Source: Siphonodentalium dalli
Taxonomy: Eukaryota; Mollusca; Scaphopoda; Gadilida; Siphonodentaliidae
Assembly: GCA_032622095.1 (NCBI GenBank)
Contig: CP136061.1
Coordinates: 15,938,440 to 16,002,439 of the forward strand
Direction of reading: 5' to 3'
Length of the DNA: 64,000 nucleotides
This document shows, in pieces, positions 48,881 to 62,247 of this stretch. Within the stretch, counting starts at the first letter, position 1. Every line of letters starts with the position of its first letter. The notes beneath the pieces were generated by a model, which saw only the letters and a list, made by a program, of their open reading frames with translations, was not told where the DNA came from and made no database searches. The translations under genes and the position numbers were made by a program.

Positions 48881-49178
48881 GTTAGTCATTATACTGTTTA
48901 GGAATGAGTGATGGTACAGGATCCAAAGAACATGAGTTTGACGGCATTGGTATGAGAACACGTCATCTGCTGATTTTTCTTGAAAACACCTTGAGATGAA
49001 TAATAGACTATTCCAATATATACTTTTATAACTGGGTGAGAGAATCCATTTAGTATTGAAGGATTAAAGGTTCGGGGGATCATTACAACTTACTCCATGA
49101 TGTTCTTCCAGAACTGAGATTTCTATAATTTATAACCTGTGACCTCTAACCTCTGAGCTCTAACCTTTATTGTTGCAG

Positions 49179-49261
49179 GTCCAAAAGATCAGTACTACTT
49201 ACTTTGTGACGTCCTTCCTGAAGATAACCAGCTGAGAGAATTTTTGCAAAAGAAAACATTG
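49179..49261 (+). CDS. ZNF277: ZNF277-like protein, third visible coding exon
   Basis: The acceptor is CTTTATTGTTGCAG (AG at 49177-49178). The exon completes the split Gly codon and encodes PKDQYYLLCDVLPEDNQLRE, then FLQKKTL, ending in phase 0 at ACATTG|GTAAGA. YFLLCDVLPED-x-x-LRE-x-LQK is a signature stretch of ZNF277 proteins and follows directly after the preceding exon's sequence in them. The exon's own donor is duplicated 40 bp downstream (49301). The later exons with the remaining zinc fingers are not found before the assembly gap. Confidence 0.9.
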
Positions 49262-49982
49262 GTAAGATCTTATCCCGGATGAACCACATCAGTAAACATT
49301 GGTAAGATCTTATCCCGGATGCAGGCTTCTCAACGGTAACAGTACAGTCGGTACTCGACAATTTTCCACAGTACTCGTACTAGCTACCGAGTACCACAAG
49401 CACACGGTACTAGGCAGTACTGGTATTAGTACAATATATACGTGTGTGTGTTTGCAACATGCACCTGTATTGCAGTGCATTGCATCACTGGGCCTGCAGG
49501 AACCCCTCTGGGTTTTCGTGGAATATTTGCTGAAAATGTATAAAGGTCAAAATGCAAATCAATGACCACATTACGATTTCGGAATGTAGTTTGGTTCTTT
49601 CATGATAACATGCTCTAAACAAGTTACAACTTAAATACCGAGCCTGAATGTTGCGTAATGCATAACTTTCGCATGAGTAGCAGTCTTACACTCTTATTTG
49701 ATGCTGGCTTTTAAGTTTAGTATGGTTATCACATGTGCAGTGACTGCAGTGTAAGTTGCAAAATAATCCAGCGATTTGCATGTACCGTAGTTAATTGTCA
49801 TTGAGATGCACAGACTTAGTTTGGTCATATTTGTAATTTCGTATAGAACCACATGAGTTGCATAAGTCACACCACTCATTATCAGTACCGGAACCGTGGT
49901 ACCTCCTCCGGAACCATACTGGTACCGATAGGTGTGGTACCATCGGTACTTTGCGGAGCCTGCCCGGATGACCCATATCAGT
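49255..49982 (+). repeat. Duplicated exon end and splice donor, 40-bp period
   Basis: AAACATTG|GTAAGATCTTATCC and CGGATG occur at 49255-49281 and again at 49295-49321. The second unit is split by a hAT-like element; its remainder (ACCCATATCAGTAAA) resumes at 49971. Reading past the first donor meets TGA within 21 bp, so the second donor would not preserve the frame. Confidence 0.9.
49322..49962. mobile_element. hAT-like element in the duplicated donor, 641 bp
   Basis: Ends are CAGGCTTC and the complement of CAGGCTCC. A perfect 8-bp target-site duplication, CCCGGATG, lies at 49314-49321 and 49963-49970. The neighbouring uninterrupted unit at 49274-49293 shows the empty site. The interior is rich in GGTAC palindromes and has no transposase. 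Confidence 0.85.
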
Positions 49983-50500
49983 AAAAAAAAGTCATTTAAT
50001 ATCTGTCAATAGATAGAGTTAGGGTTGCCACGACTATGAGTTTTCATAATCGACTAATCGACCATTATAATCGTCGGTTAGTCGATTAATTGTTGATATA
50101 TGTGGCCCATGTTACACCCAGGCCGACTTCACGCGGGGCCGACTTCTCCTTTATTCGTGATAACTGCAAAATTACAATGACTACTTTACATCCAGACTGA
50201 ACACAGTTACTGTCAGTCAGCAGGCTTGTCATTCTGATGCCCCCACCCGTCATCGGCCACCTAAACTCAAATTTGCGCATCAGGTAAACGTCCTCATCGC
50301 TGTTCCCGCAGACGAGAAATTTGTTATATAACTGTCTAGTCAATCAATGTTCCCCGTGAACACGCATCGTGGTGCCATTGAAAGCATGTGGAATTGTCGC
50401 ATACTTTTTGAAAACGGACTATAGTTAGTTTTGAAGAGAATCCCATTGTGTATCGATTGCGTCACCTGACATATGTACAGCACTTAATTTTTCCCAAGGT
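49983..50500. other. Intron 3, fragments only
   Basis: TCATAATCGACTAATCGACC at 50044 and GTTAGTCGATTAATTGTTGA at 50077 look like one end of the element family at 18454. The antisense 85-codon ORF (50086-50343) is unrecognised. Confidence 0.4.
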
Positions 50501-50504
50501 TCGC

Positions 50505-50640
50505 TATTCCGAATGTTCACTATTCCGAAGGTTCTCTTTTCCGAAGGTTCGCTATTCCGAAGGTTCACTATTCCGAAGGTTCGCTATTCCGAAGGTTCTC
50601 TATTCCGAAGATTCGCTGTTCTGAAGGTTTTTGTTATTTT
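50505..50640. repeat. 16-bp minisatellite
   Basis: About eight units of TTCGCTATTCCGAAGG with small variants (TTCACTATTCCGAAGG, TTCTCTTTTCCGAAGG). Confidence 0.9.
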
Positions 50641-51951
50641 AAAGGTTAATTCTATATTCTAAAGTATTGAGAGGGTTCTTTATCACGAACAAGGCTCAAA
50701 ATAAGTGGCCGGTCAGGCTCATTGTCCGATGAAAAATAGCTTATGTCCAGTGCCCTTCTGTATCTGTCGGACATTTTGTCCAATGCAAATTTTTAAACAA
50801 TCTGGGTACATCCAAGGGCCCATTACTGGCTAAATTTGACATTGAAAGTAAAAAATAATTCTTTTTTAATTTCCGATCAATTCAGAGGGAATATACATGT
50901 AATTATTTTGTTTGTGAATTGCATATGTATTTATTAATCGACGTAAAGTTTTTTGACTTTTGAAAAAATAACATGGGGTTTTCCTTGGTGGCGTTTGGAA
51001 GCTCACTTTTTGTGAAGGAAATAACTTAAAACATTAAAACAATAAATATATTTTTATTCTCGGAATTTCCTTGAGATTTAATGTCATTACGTATGACGTT
51101 ATTTCTCAATACATATTCACGTCACACAGCCCACACAATTGCTATGTTTCTATACGATTTAATGTCATTACGTATGACGTTATATCTCAATAATCTTATA
51201 GAGGCAAGAATACGCCAGCTAAAGGCGGATTATAACAGTGGGGCTATACCGCTTAATGAATACTGGAGTGCCATAACATACTGCATAGTAGACTATCGCC
51301 GAATAGATAAGATGGGTATGAGATGAACCTAACTGCAATTATGACTTTGTATTGACTTTACACTCAATTTTGGAGTCACTGATTATTTTGTTTATGCGCC
51401 TTGATATACGGGTTTAATAACAATCTATGCCATAAATATGATGAAGATACTATAATTCATCACAATTTGAAACGTCTGTGTCTCAAAAGATGCCCATAGA
51501 GAAATAGAAAACAGCTGAAATCATAAAAAGATTCCCCCGTTATGGGTCTCAGAATGCAACAGAATTCAAACTAAAAAAAAAATTCAAGGGAAGGGGAGTA
51601 TATCTATCTTTAAAATATAGAGTTATTCCCCCTCCATTGAAAATAATACACTTTGCGCAACAAAGCCAGATGAAACTTAAGCACAAAAACACGTCGGTAA
51701 CTCACCAAAAACAACATGTTCACAGTTGATTACACCGGATAAGTTGATAATACAATGTTAAATAGCTTCCTATTTCAAATGGTATATAATATGGCATATA
51801 TTTTATATATGTGATCTGGTGGTCGAAATTAAGTGGGCCTTTAATGTTGATTTTTCTTTCAATACAGATTGCCAGTTCGGACAGACTGTATCTCTTACAT
51901 GTAGTTTATTTCAGTCATACAGCCATCGTGTTTTCACTTTCCATAATAAAA
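50641..51951. other. Probable intron 3 up to the gap
   Basis: GATTTAATGTCATTACGTAT with GACGTTAT is duplicated at 51076 and 51157. After the second copy, 51181-51326 reads NLIEARIRQLKADYNSGAIP, then LNEYWSAITYCIVDYRRIDK and a stop. It is protein-like but unrecognised, and no splice sites support it as a ZNF277 exon. The rest is AT-rich without identified features. Confidence 0.35.
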
Positions 51952-52051
51952 NNNNNNNNNNNNNNNNNNNNNNNNNNNNNNNNNNNNNNNNNNNNNNNNN
52001 NNNNNNNNNNNNNNNNNNNNNNNNNNNNNNNNNNNNNNNNNNNNNNNNNNN
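51952..52051. other. Assembly gap, 100 N
   Basis: Exactly 100 N, the usual placeholder for a gap of unknown size. Anything on its two sides may not be adjacent in the genome. Confidence 0.99.
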
Positions 52052-52213
52052 TTTTCAGATGGAACGGAACGGTTTACTCGTGACAACGCTATATATCATA
52101 AATATGTATACTTCTGTAGTCTATCACTAGCCGATTTTTAGCCCCAAATCCAAACGGGCCGATGTAGGAGCGAGTTTAATGCGGTGGTACATAAGCCGGT
52201 ATACTGTAGGTAT
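52052..52213. repeat. 162-bp sequence after the gap, repeated at the window's end
   Basis: TTTTCAGATGGAACGGAACG and onward is identical to 63839-64000, offset 11,787 bp. The match runs to the last base of the window. Confidence 0.95.
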
Positions 52214-52924
52214 GACTCTAAAATTTGACCTCTCTAATATAAACGCAACCTGCTCAAGGGAGTGTTTGTGTCGGGTGGGTTCAGATTTGGAAAATTCCAC
52301 CGAAGATCAAATGGGCAAAATTACTCCGAAAATCATATATTGAGATAAAAACTTTTCGATGAGTGGATGTGATAAGTAGTATATAAACGCAAGATTAGTA
52401 CACTTTTTAATGATTTATATTGAACGGTTTAACCCTGGTAGCGTATAACGTTGTGACGGGTGATATATATTACTCAAATTCAAACCCTCTCTTCATGACG
52501 CAAATTCAAACGGACTTAGCAAGAAGCAAGGCAAATGCATGAATATGCTCACCGATATACTATATAGGTATGTCCGCTCTACTGTAAAAGTAACATATTG
52601 TCACGATTTGACCTGTCCAAAACACTCCCCGGACAAAAGTTTTCCTAGGTATAAAATTTCGTCGAAATCCGATCGTTTTACTCGATTTGACCTTGAACTT
52701 ACCATTTCGAATGTCAATGTCAGGTCGGGGTCACGACTTGACCCGCCCAAAAGACTCCCCGGACAAAAGTACCCCTAGGTATCAAATTTCGTGGAAATCC
52801 GCATGTTTTACCCGATTTGACCTTCGATTGACCATTTTGAAGGCCAAGGTCAGGTCGGGATGGGATGGGATGGGATGGAATACCATGGAAGTATATCTGA
52901 TTCCATGGAATCTGACCTCTAGTT
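52214..52924. repeat. Left flank of the 1736-bp array with a 131-bp tandem pair
   Basis: 52602-52862 holds two diverged copies of a block running from CACGATTTGACCTGTCC through ACTCCCCGGACAAAAGT to AAGGTCAGGTCGGG. A (GGGAT)3 run and CCATGGAAGTATAT follow. Nothing coding is recognised. Confidence 0.7.
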
Positions 52925-55900
52925 ATTATTATTATTATACTACAGTATTTTTCAACGCCCAAATCTCGGAATGTATTAGTACTAGAAAACACAAGTTTGG
53001 TAAGTATGTTGGGGTAAATGAGTTCTATGCCTTTGGCTCATAACGGATATTGTCCGCATTTACCCCGTGGAGTTATCTCCCTTTATATGAAAAAATGTCA
53101 TTTTATTATCTCGGAAATTATAAGGAGCAGAGCATTGAAAATTGGACTGTATGCACATCTCGATATGCCCTACTGCCCACGGGCATCAGAACTTGTGTCC
53201 GCGCTTTCCCTGAGGAGTTACCGCCCATAGTTGGCAAACCTCTATTTGATTGTACTCTGTTGTCCTCTTGTATCATTCCAGATAACTGCATGTGGTTTTC
53301 ATAGTCGTGTTGACCGTTGTCAGTTTAGTCAGAGAAGGAAATTTTGACAGGGTCGGACATATATTTTGACACTGGGGTGGGGGGCAAATTGTTTGCAAAA
53401 TAAAATTTTGATTGACATTCATATATTTAAGTTTATGTATTTCCCGAACGAAAACAAACTCATACCGGAAAGGATTTTTGAAATCCGAGAAGAAATGCAA
53501 GAGTTACGGGCCCTCAAAGTTTGCAATTTGGGCCCATGTGCTTGATAACACATCTCCTCCGAAGATGTCGAAGTTTGGATGTCAGCTGATACGCCAACGT
53601 GTGCGGACGGAAGAGGGCACGCGGTGGGCCAAATTTTGCCAGTGTCGGTTCATTATTGTGGGTCTGGGGAGGGGTGGTCCGTGGTACCAATTTTTAATTC
53701 TTCTCGGAATCAGATGAAACTTGGAATATAACATCTGCAACATCAGCCGATCTAGAAACTGGAAAAATTTCGAAAATCCATCGAAAACTAAAAGAATCGC
53801 GGGCCCTCAAACTTTGCAATTTTGGGCCCATGTGCTTGATAACACATCTCCTCCGAAGATATCGAACATAGGATGTCATCTGATACGAAAATGCGTACGG
53901 ACTGGAGACGGCACGCGGTGGGCCAAATTTTGCCAGTGTCGGTTCATTATTGTGGGTCTGGGGAGGGGTGGTCCGTGGTGCCGAATTTTAATTCTTCTCG
54001 GAATCAGATGAAACTTGGAATATAATATCTGCAACATCAGCCGATCTCGAAGCTGAACACAGATCGTAAATACGTTGGAAAATGGCGGAGATTTTGGCCG
54101 TACAAGTTTGAATTTGGGCCCATATGCTTTCCAATAATCAAAGTGTTATCCGTCTCCAAATCAGATGAAATTTATACTATGCAATCTATGTCAGCCGCAA
54201 ATCACAAAACTGGAAACAACTTTAAAATCCGTTGGAAACTGACGAAGTTACGGGGCCTCAAACTTAGCAGTTTGTGCCAGGGGTTGATGTTTTCCCAATC
54301 CCGTCACCCAATTTCGAGGCAGGGGTGGGGTCACGTCCAAACACTTGAGATCAACCTACACATATTAGGACAACATATAATCACCATACTTCATATTTTC
54401 CGTCCATAAACTGCGATTCTTTCCACTCATGATTGATCCTATTATTATACTTCCATGGTGTAACCAAGGAAGTATATTGTTTTTCTACTGCGGCCGTTTT
54501 CTGTTTAATTGGAAATACTCAGAAACTAATGGGAGGAGGACCGCGAAATCTCTAGCGAATGAAGGCATCTAAGGTCTACTAAAAATAATGGTATCCGGAT
54601 GTTGGTCCAATATCTTTTAACAGAGTTATGGCCCTTTTTCGATTATTTTTCATTATTATTATTATTATTATTATACTACAGTATTTTTCAACGCCCAAAT
54701 CTCGGAATGTATTAGTACTAGAAAACACAAGTTTGGTAAGTATGTTGGGGTAAATGAGTTCTATGCCTTTGGCTCATAACGGATATTGTCCGCATTTACC
54801 CCGTGGAGTTATCTCCCTTTATATGAAAAAATGTCATTTTATTATCTCGGAAATTATAAGGAGCAGAGCATTGAAAATTGGACTGTATGCACATCTCGAT
54901 ATGCCCTACTGCCCACGGGCATCAGAACTTGTGTCCGCGCTTTCCCTGAGGAGTTACCGCCCATAGTTGGCAAACCTCTATTTGATTGTACTCTGTTGTC
55001 CTCTTGTATCATTCCAGATAACTGCATGTGGTTTTCATAGTCGTGTTGACCGTTGTCAGTTTAGTCAGAGAAGGAAATTTTGACAGGGTCGGACATATAT
55101 TTTGACACTGGGGTGGGGGGCAAATTGTTTGCAAAATAAAATTTTGATTGACATTCATATATTTAAGTTTATGTATTTCCCGAACGAAAACAAACTCATA
55201 CCGGAAAGGATTTTTGAAATCCGAGAAGAAATGCAAGAGTTACGGGCCCTCAAAGTTTGCAATTTGGGCCCATGTGCTTGATAACACATCTCCTCCGAAG
55301 ATGTCGAAGTTTGGATGTCAGCTGATACGCCAACGTGTGCGGACGGAAGAGGGCACGCGGTGGGCCAAATTTTGCCAGTGTCGGTTCATTATTGTGGGTC
55401 TGGGGAGGGGTGGTCCGTGGTACCAATTTTTAATTCTTCTCGGAATCAGATGAAACTTGGAATATAACATCTGCAACATCAGCCGATCTAGAAACTGGAA
55501 AAATTTCGAAAATCCATCGAAAACTAAAAGAATCGCGGGCCCTCAAACTTTGCAATTTTGGGCCCATGTGCTTGATAACACATCTCCTCCGAAGATATCG
55601 AACATAGGATGTCATCTGATACGAAAATGCGTACGGACTGGAGACGGCACGCGGTGGGCCAAATTTTGCCAGTGTCGGTTCATTATTGTGGGTCTGGGGA
55701 GGGGTGGTCCGTGGTGCCGAATTTTAATTCTTCTCGGAATCAGATGAAACTTGGAATATAATATCTGCAACATCAGCCGATCTCGAAGCTGAACACAGAT
55801 CGTAAATACGTTGGAAAATGGCGGAGATTTTGGCCGTACAAGTTTGAATTTGGGCCCATATGCTTTCCAATAATCAAAGTGTTATCCGTCTCCAAATCAG

Positions 55901-58900
55901 ATGAAATTTATACTATGCAATCTATGTCAGCCGCAAATCACAAAACTGGAAACAACTTTAAAATCCGTTGGAAACTGACGAAGTTACGGGGCCTCAAACT
56001 TAGCAGTTTGTGCCAGGGGTTGATGTTTTCCCAATCCCGTCACCCAATTTCGAGGCAGGGGTGGGGTCACGTCCAAACACTTGAGATCAACCTACACATA
56101 TTAGGACAACATATAATCACCATACTTCATATTTTCCGTCCATAAACTGCGATTCTTTCCACTCATGATTGATCCTATTATTATACTTCCATGGTGTAAC
56201 CAAGGAAGTATATTGTTTTTCTACTGCGGCCGTTTTCTGTTTAATTGGAAATACTCAGAAACTAATGGGAGGAGGACCGCGAAATCTCTAGCGAATGAAG
56301 GCATCTAAGGTCTACTAAAAATAATGGTATCCGGATGTTGGTCCAATATCTTTTAACAGAGTTATGGCCCTTTTTCGATTATTTTTCATTATTATTATTA
56401 TTATTATTATACTACAGTATTTTTCAACGCCCAAATCTCGGAATGTATTAGTACTAGAAAACACAAGTTTGGTAAGTATGTTGGGGTAAATGAGTTCTAT
56501 GCCTTTGGCTCATAACGGATATTGTCCGCATTTACCCCGTGGAGTTATCTCCCTTTATATGAAAAAATGTCATTTTATTATCTCGGAAATTATAAGGAGC
56601 AGAGCATTGAAAATTGGACTGTATGCACATCTCGATATGCCCTACTGCCCACGGGCATCAGAACTTGTGTCCGCGCTTTCCCTGAGGAGTTACCGCCCAT
56701 AGTTGGCAAACCTCTATTTGATTGTACTCTGTTGTCCTCTTGTATCATTCCAGATAACTGCATGTGGTTTTCATAGTCGTGTTGACCGTTGTCAGTTTAG
56801 TCAGAGAAGGAAATTTTGACAGGGTCGGACATATATTTTGACACTGGGGTGGGGGGCAAATTGTTTGCAAAATAAAATTTTGATTGACATTCATATATTT
56901 AAGTTTATGTATTTCCCGAACGAAAACAAACTCATACCGGAAAGGATTTTTGAAATCCGAGAAGAAATGCAAGAGTTACGGGCCCTCAAAGTTTGCAATT
57001 TGGGCCCATGTGCTTGATAACACATCTCCTCCGAAGATGTCGAAGTTTGGATGTCAGCTGATACGCCAACGTGTGCGGACGGAAGAGGGCACGCGGTGGG
57101 CCAAATTTTGCCAGTGTCGGTTCATTATTGTGGGTCTGGGGAGGGGTGGTCCGTGGTACCAATTTTTAATTCTTCTCGGAATCAGATGAAACTTGGAATA
57201 TAACATCTGCAACATCAGCCGATCTAGAAACTGGAAAAATTTCGAAAATCCATCGAAAACTAAAAGAATCGCGGGCCCTCAAACTTTGCAATTTTGGGCC
57301 CATGTGCTTGATAACACATCTCCTCCGAAGATATCGAACATAGGATGTCATCTGATACGAAAATGCGTACGGACTGGAGACGGCACGCGGTGGGCCAAAT
57401 TTTGCCAGTGTCGGTTCATTATTGTGGGTCTGGGGAGGGGTGGTCCGTGGTGCCGAATTTTAATTCTTCTCGGAATCAGATGAAACTTGGAATATAATAT
57501 CTGCAACATCAGCCGATCTCGAAGCTGAACACAGATCGTAAATACGTTGGAAAATGGCGGAGATTTTGGCCGTACAAGTTTGAATTTGGGCCCATATGCT
57601 TTCCAATAATCAAAGTGTTATCCGTCTCCAAATCAGATGAAATTTATACTATGCAATCTATGTCAGCCGCAAATCACAAAACTGGAAACAACTTTAAAAT
57701 CCGTTGGAAACTGACGAAGTTACGGGGCCTCAAACTTAGCAGTTTGTGCCAGGGGTTGATGTTTTCCCAATCCCGTCACCCAATTTCGAGGCAGGGGTGG
57801 GGTCACGTCCAAACACTTGAGATCAACCTACACATATTAGGACAACATATAATCACCATACTTCATATTTTCCGTCCATAAACTGCGATTCTTTCCACTC
57901 ATGATTGATCCTATTATTATACTTCCATGGTGTAACCAAGGAAGTATATTGTTTTTCTACTGCGGCCGTTTTCTGTTTAATTGGAAATACTCAGAAACTA
58001 ATGGGAGGAGGACCGCGAAATCTCTAGCGAATGAAGGCATCTAAGGTCTACTAAAAATAATGGTATCCGGATGTTGGTCCAATATCTTTTAACAGAGTTA
58101 TGGCCCTTTTTCGATTATTTTTCATTATTATTATTATTATTATTATACTACAGTATTTTTCAACGCCCAAATCTCGGAATGTATTAGTACTAGAAAACAC
58201 AAGTTTGGTAAGTATGTTGGGGTAAATGAGTTCTATGCCTTTGGCTCATAACGGATATTGTCCGCATTTACCCCGTGGAGTTATCTCCCTTTATATGAAA
58301 AAATGTCATTTTATTATCTCGGAAATTATAAGGAGCAGAGCATTGAAAATTGGACTGTATGCACATCTCGATATGCCCTACTGCCCACGGGCATCAGAAC
58401 TTGTGTCCGCGCTTTCCCTGAGGAGTTACCGCCCATAGTTGGCAAACCTCTATTTGATTGTACTCTGTTGTCCTCTTGTATCATTCCAGATAACTGCATG
58501 TGGTTTTCATAGTCGTGTTGACCGTTGTCAGTTTAGTCAGAGAAGGAAATTTTGACAGGGTCGGACATATATTTTGACACTGGGGTGGGGGGCAAATTGT
58601 TTGCAAAATAAAATTTTGATTGACATTCATATATTTAAGTTTATGTATTTCCCGAACGAAAACAAACTCATACCGGAAAGGATTTTTGAAATCCGAGAAG
58701 AAATGCAAGAGTTACGGGCCCTCAAAGTTTGCAATTTGGGCCCATGTGCTTGATAACACATCTCCTCCGAAGATGTCGAAGTTTGGATGTCAGCTGATAC
58801 GCCAACGTGTGCGGACGGAAGAGGGCACGCGGTGGGCCAAATTTTGCCAGTGTCGGTTCATTATTGTGGGTCTGGGGAGGGGTGGTCCGTGGTACCAATT

Positions 58901-61900
58901 TTTAATTCTTCTCGGAATCAGATGAAACTTGGAATATAACATCTGCAACATCAGCCGATCTAGAAACTGGAAAAATTTCGAAAATCCATCGAAAACTAAA
59001 AGAATCGCGGGCCCTCAAACTTTGCAATTTTGGGCCCATGTGCTTGATAACACATCTCCTCCGAAGATATCGAACATAGGATGTCATCTGATACGAAAAT
59101 GCGTACGGACTGGAGACGGCACGCGGTGGGCCAAATTTTGCCAGTGTCGGTTCATTATTGTGGGTCTGGGGAGGGGTGGTCCGTGGTGCCGAATTTTAAT
59201 TCTTCTCGGAATCAGATGAAACTTGGAATATAATATCTGCAACATCAGCCGATCTCGAAGCTGAACACAGATCGTAAATACGTTGGAAAATGGCGGAGAT
59301 TTTGGCCGTACAAGTTTGAATTTGGGCCCATATGCTTTCCAATAATCAAAGTGTTATCCGTCTCCAAATCAGATGAAATTTATACTATGCAATCTATGTC
59401 AGCCGCAAATCACAAAACTGGAAACAACTTTAAAATCCGTTGGAAACTGACGAAGTTACGGGGCCTCAAACTTAGCAGTTTGTGCCAGGGGTTGATGTTT
59501 TCCCAATCCCGTCACCCAATTTCGAGGCAGGGGTGGGGTCACGTCCAAACACTTGAGATCAACCTACACATATTAGGACAACATATAATCACCATACTTC
59601 ATATTTTCCGTCCATAAACTGCGATTCTTTCCACTCATGATTGATCCTATTATTATACTTCCATGGTGTAACCAAGGAAGTATATTGTTTTTCTACTGCG
59701 GCCGTTTTCTGTTTAATTGGAAATACTCAGAAACTAATGGGAGGAGGACCGCGAAATCTCTAGCGAATGAAGGCATCTAAGGTCTACTAAAAATAATGGT
59801 ATCCGGATGTTGGTCCAATATCTTTTAACAGAGTTATGGCCCTTTTTCGATTATTTTTCATTATTATTATTATTATTATTATACTACAGTATTTTTCAAC
59901 GCCCAAATCTCGGAATGTATTAGTACTAGAAAACACAAGTTTGGTAAGTATGTTGGGGTAAATGAGTTCTATGCCTTTGGCTCATAACGGATATTGTCCG
60001 CATTTACCCCGTGGAGTTATCTCCCTTTATATGAAAAAATGTCATTTTATTATCTCGGAAATTATAAGGAGCAGAGCATTGAAAATTGGACTGTATGCAC
60101 ATCTCGATATGCCCTACTGCCCACGGGCATCAGAACTTGTGTCCGCGCTTTCCCTGAGGAGTTACCGCCCATAGTTGGCAAACCTCTATTTGATTGTACT
60201 CTGTTGTCCTCTTGTATCATTCCAGATAACTGCATGTGGTTTTCATAGTCGTGTTGACCGTTGTCAGTTTAGTCAGAGAAGGAAATTTTGACAGGGTCGG
60301 ACATATATTTTGACACTGGGGTGGGGGGCAAATTGTTTGCAAAATAAAATTTTGATTGACATTCATATATTTAAGTTTATGTATTTCCCGAACGAAAACA
60401 AACTCATACCGGAAAGGATTTTTGAAATCCGAGAAGAAATGCAAGAGTTACGGGCCCTCAAAGTTTGCAATTTGGGCCCATGTGCTTGATAACACATCTC
60501 CTCCGAAGATGTCGAAGTTTGGATGTCAGCTGATACGCCAACGTGTGCGGACGGAAGAGGGCACGCGGTGGGCCAAATTTTGCCAGTGTCGGTTCATTAT
60601 TGTGGGTCTGGGGAGGGGTGGTCCGTGGTACCAATTTTTAATTCTTCTCGGAATCAGATGAAACTTGGAATATAACATCTGCAACATCAGCCGATCTAGA
60701 AACTGGAAAAATTTCGAAAATCCATCGAAAACTAAAAGAATCGCGGGCCCTCAAACTTTGCAATTTTGGGCCCATGTGCTTGATAACACATCTCCTCCGA
60801 AGATATCGAACATAGGATGTCATCTGATACGAAAATGCGTACGGACTGGAGACGGCACGCGGTGGGCCAAATTTTGCCAGTGTCGGTTCATTATTGTGGG
60901 TCTGGGGAGGGGTGGTCCGTGGTGCCGAATTTTAATTCTTCTCGGAATCAGATGAAACTTGGAATATAATATCTGCAACATCAGCCGATCTCGAAGCTGA
61001 ACACAGATCGTAAATACGTTGGAAAATGGCGGAGATTTTGGCCGTACAAGTTTGAATTTGGGCCCATATGCTTTCCAATAATCAAAGTGTTATCCGTCTC
61101 CAAATCAGATGAAATTTATACTATGCAATCTATGTCAGCCGCAAATCACAAAACTGGAAACAACTTTAAAATCCGTTGGAAACTGACGAAGTTACGGGGC
61201 CTCAAACTTAGCAGTTTGTGCCAGGGGTTGATGTTTTCCCAATCCCGTCACCCAATTTCGAGGCAGGGGTGGGGTCACGTCCAAACACTTGAGATCAACC
61301 TACACATATTAGGACAACATATAATCACCATACTTCATATTTTCCGTCCATAAACTGCGATTCTTTCCACTCATGATTGATCCTATTATTATACTTCCAT
61401 GGTGTAACCAAGGAAGTATATTGTTTTTCTACTGCGGCCGTTTTCTGTTTAATTGGAAATACTCAGAAACTAATGGGAGGAGGACCGCGAAATCTCTAGC
61501 GAATGAAGGCATCTAAGGTCTACTAAAAATAATGGTATCCGGATGTTGGTCCAATATCTTTTAACAGAGTTATGGCCCTTTTTCGATTATTTTTCATTAT
61601 TATTATTATTATTATTATACTACAGTATTTTTCAACGCCCAAATCTCGGAATGTATTAGTACTAGAAAACACAAGTTTGGTAAGTATGTTGGGGTAAATG
61701 AGTTCTATGCCTTTGGCTCATAACGGATATTGTCCGCATTTACCCCGTGGAGTTATCTCCCTTTATATGAAAAAATGTCATTTTATTATCTCGGAAATTA
61801 TAAGGAGCAGAGCATTGAAAATTGGACTGTATGCACATCTCGATATGCCCTACTGCCCACGGGCATCAGAACTTGTGTCCGCGCTTTCCCTGAGGAGTTA

Positions 61901-62247
61901 CCGCCCATAGTTGGCAAACCTCTATTTGATTGTACTCTGTTGTCCTCTTGTATCATTCCAGATAACTGCATGTGGTTTTCATAGTCGTGTTGACCGTTGT
62001 CAGTTTAGTCAGAGAAGGAAATTTTGACAGGGTCGGACATATATTTTGACACTGGGGTGGGGGGCAAATTGTTTGCAAAATAAAATTTTGATTGACATTC
62101 ATATATTTAAGTTTATGTATTTCCCGAACGAAAACAAACTCATACCGGAAAGGATTTTTGAAATCCGAGAAGAAATGCAAGAGTTACGGGCCCTCAAAGT
62201 TTGCAATTTGGGCCCATGTGCTTGATAACACATCTCCTCCGAAGATT
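52925..62247. repeat. 1736-bp tandem array, about 5.4 copies
   Basis: Landmark positions repeat at exactly 1736 bp (53018, 54754, 56490, 58226, 59962, 61698), and every landmark compared is identical. Units join at a (TTA)n run, shorter in the first copy than in the others. The last unit is cut off at GAAGAT (62247). Inside each unit a block of about 300 bp is repeated in diverged form two to three times (GGGCCCATGTGCTTGATAAC at 53532 and 53826; a related block at 54117). Each unit also has a TATACTTCC/GGAAGTATA inverted repeat (54449-54476) and a GAGTTATGGCCCTTT end. The short ORFs in each unit mirror this repeat structure and have no recognised domains. Confidence 0.97.

Noticed and set aside
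51181-51326. Possible coding exon (NLIEARIRQLKADYNSG)
   Set aside because: Protein-like but lies directly after a duplicated DNA segment, has no convincing splice sites and does not match the next part of ZNF277.
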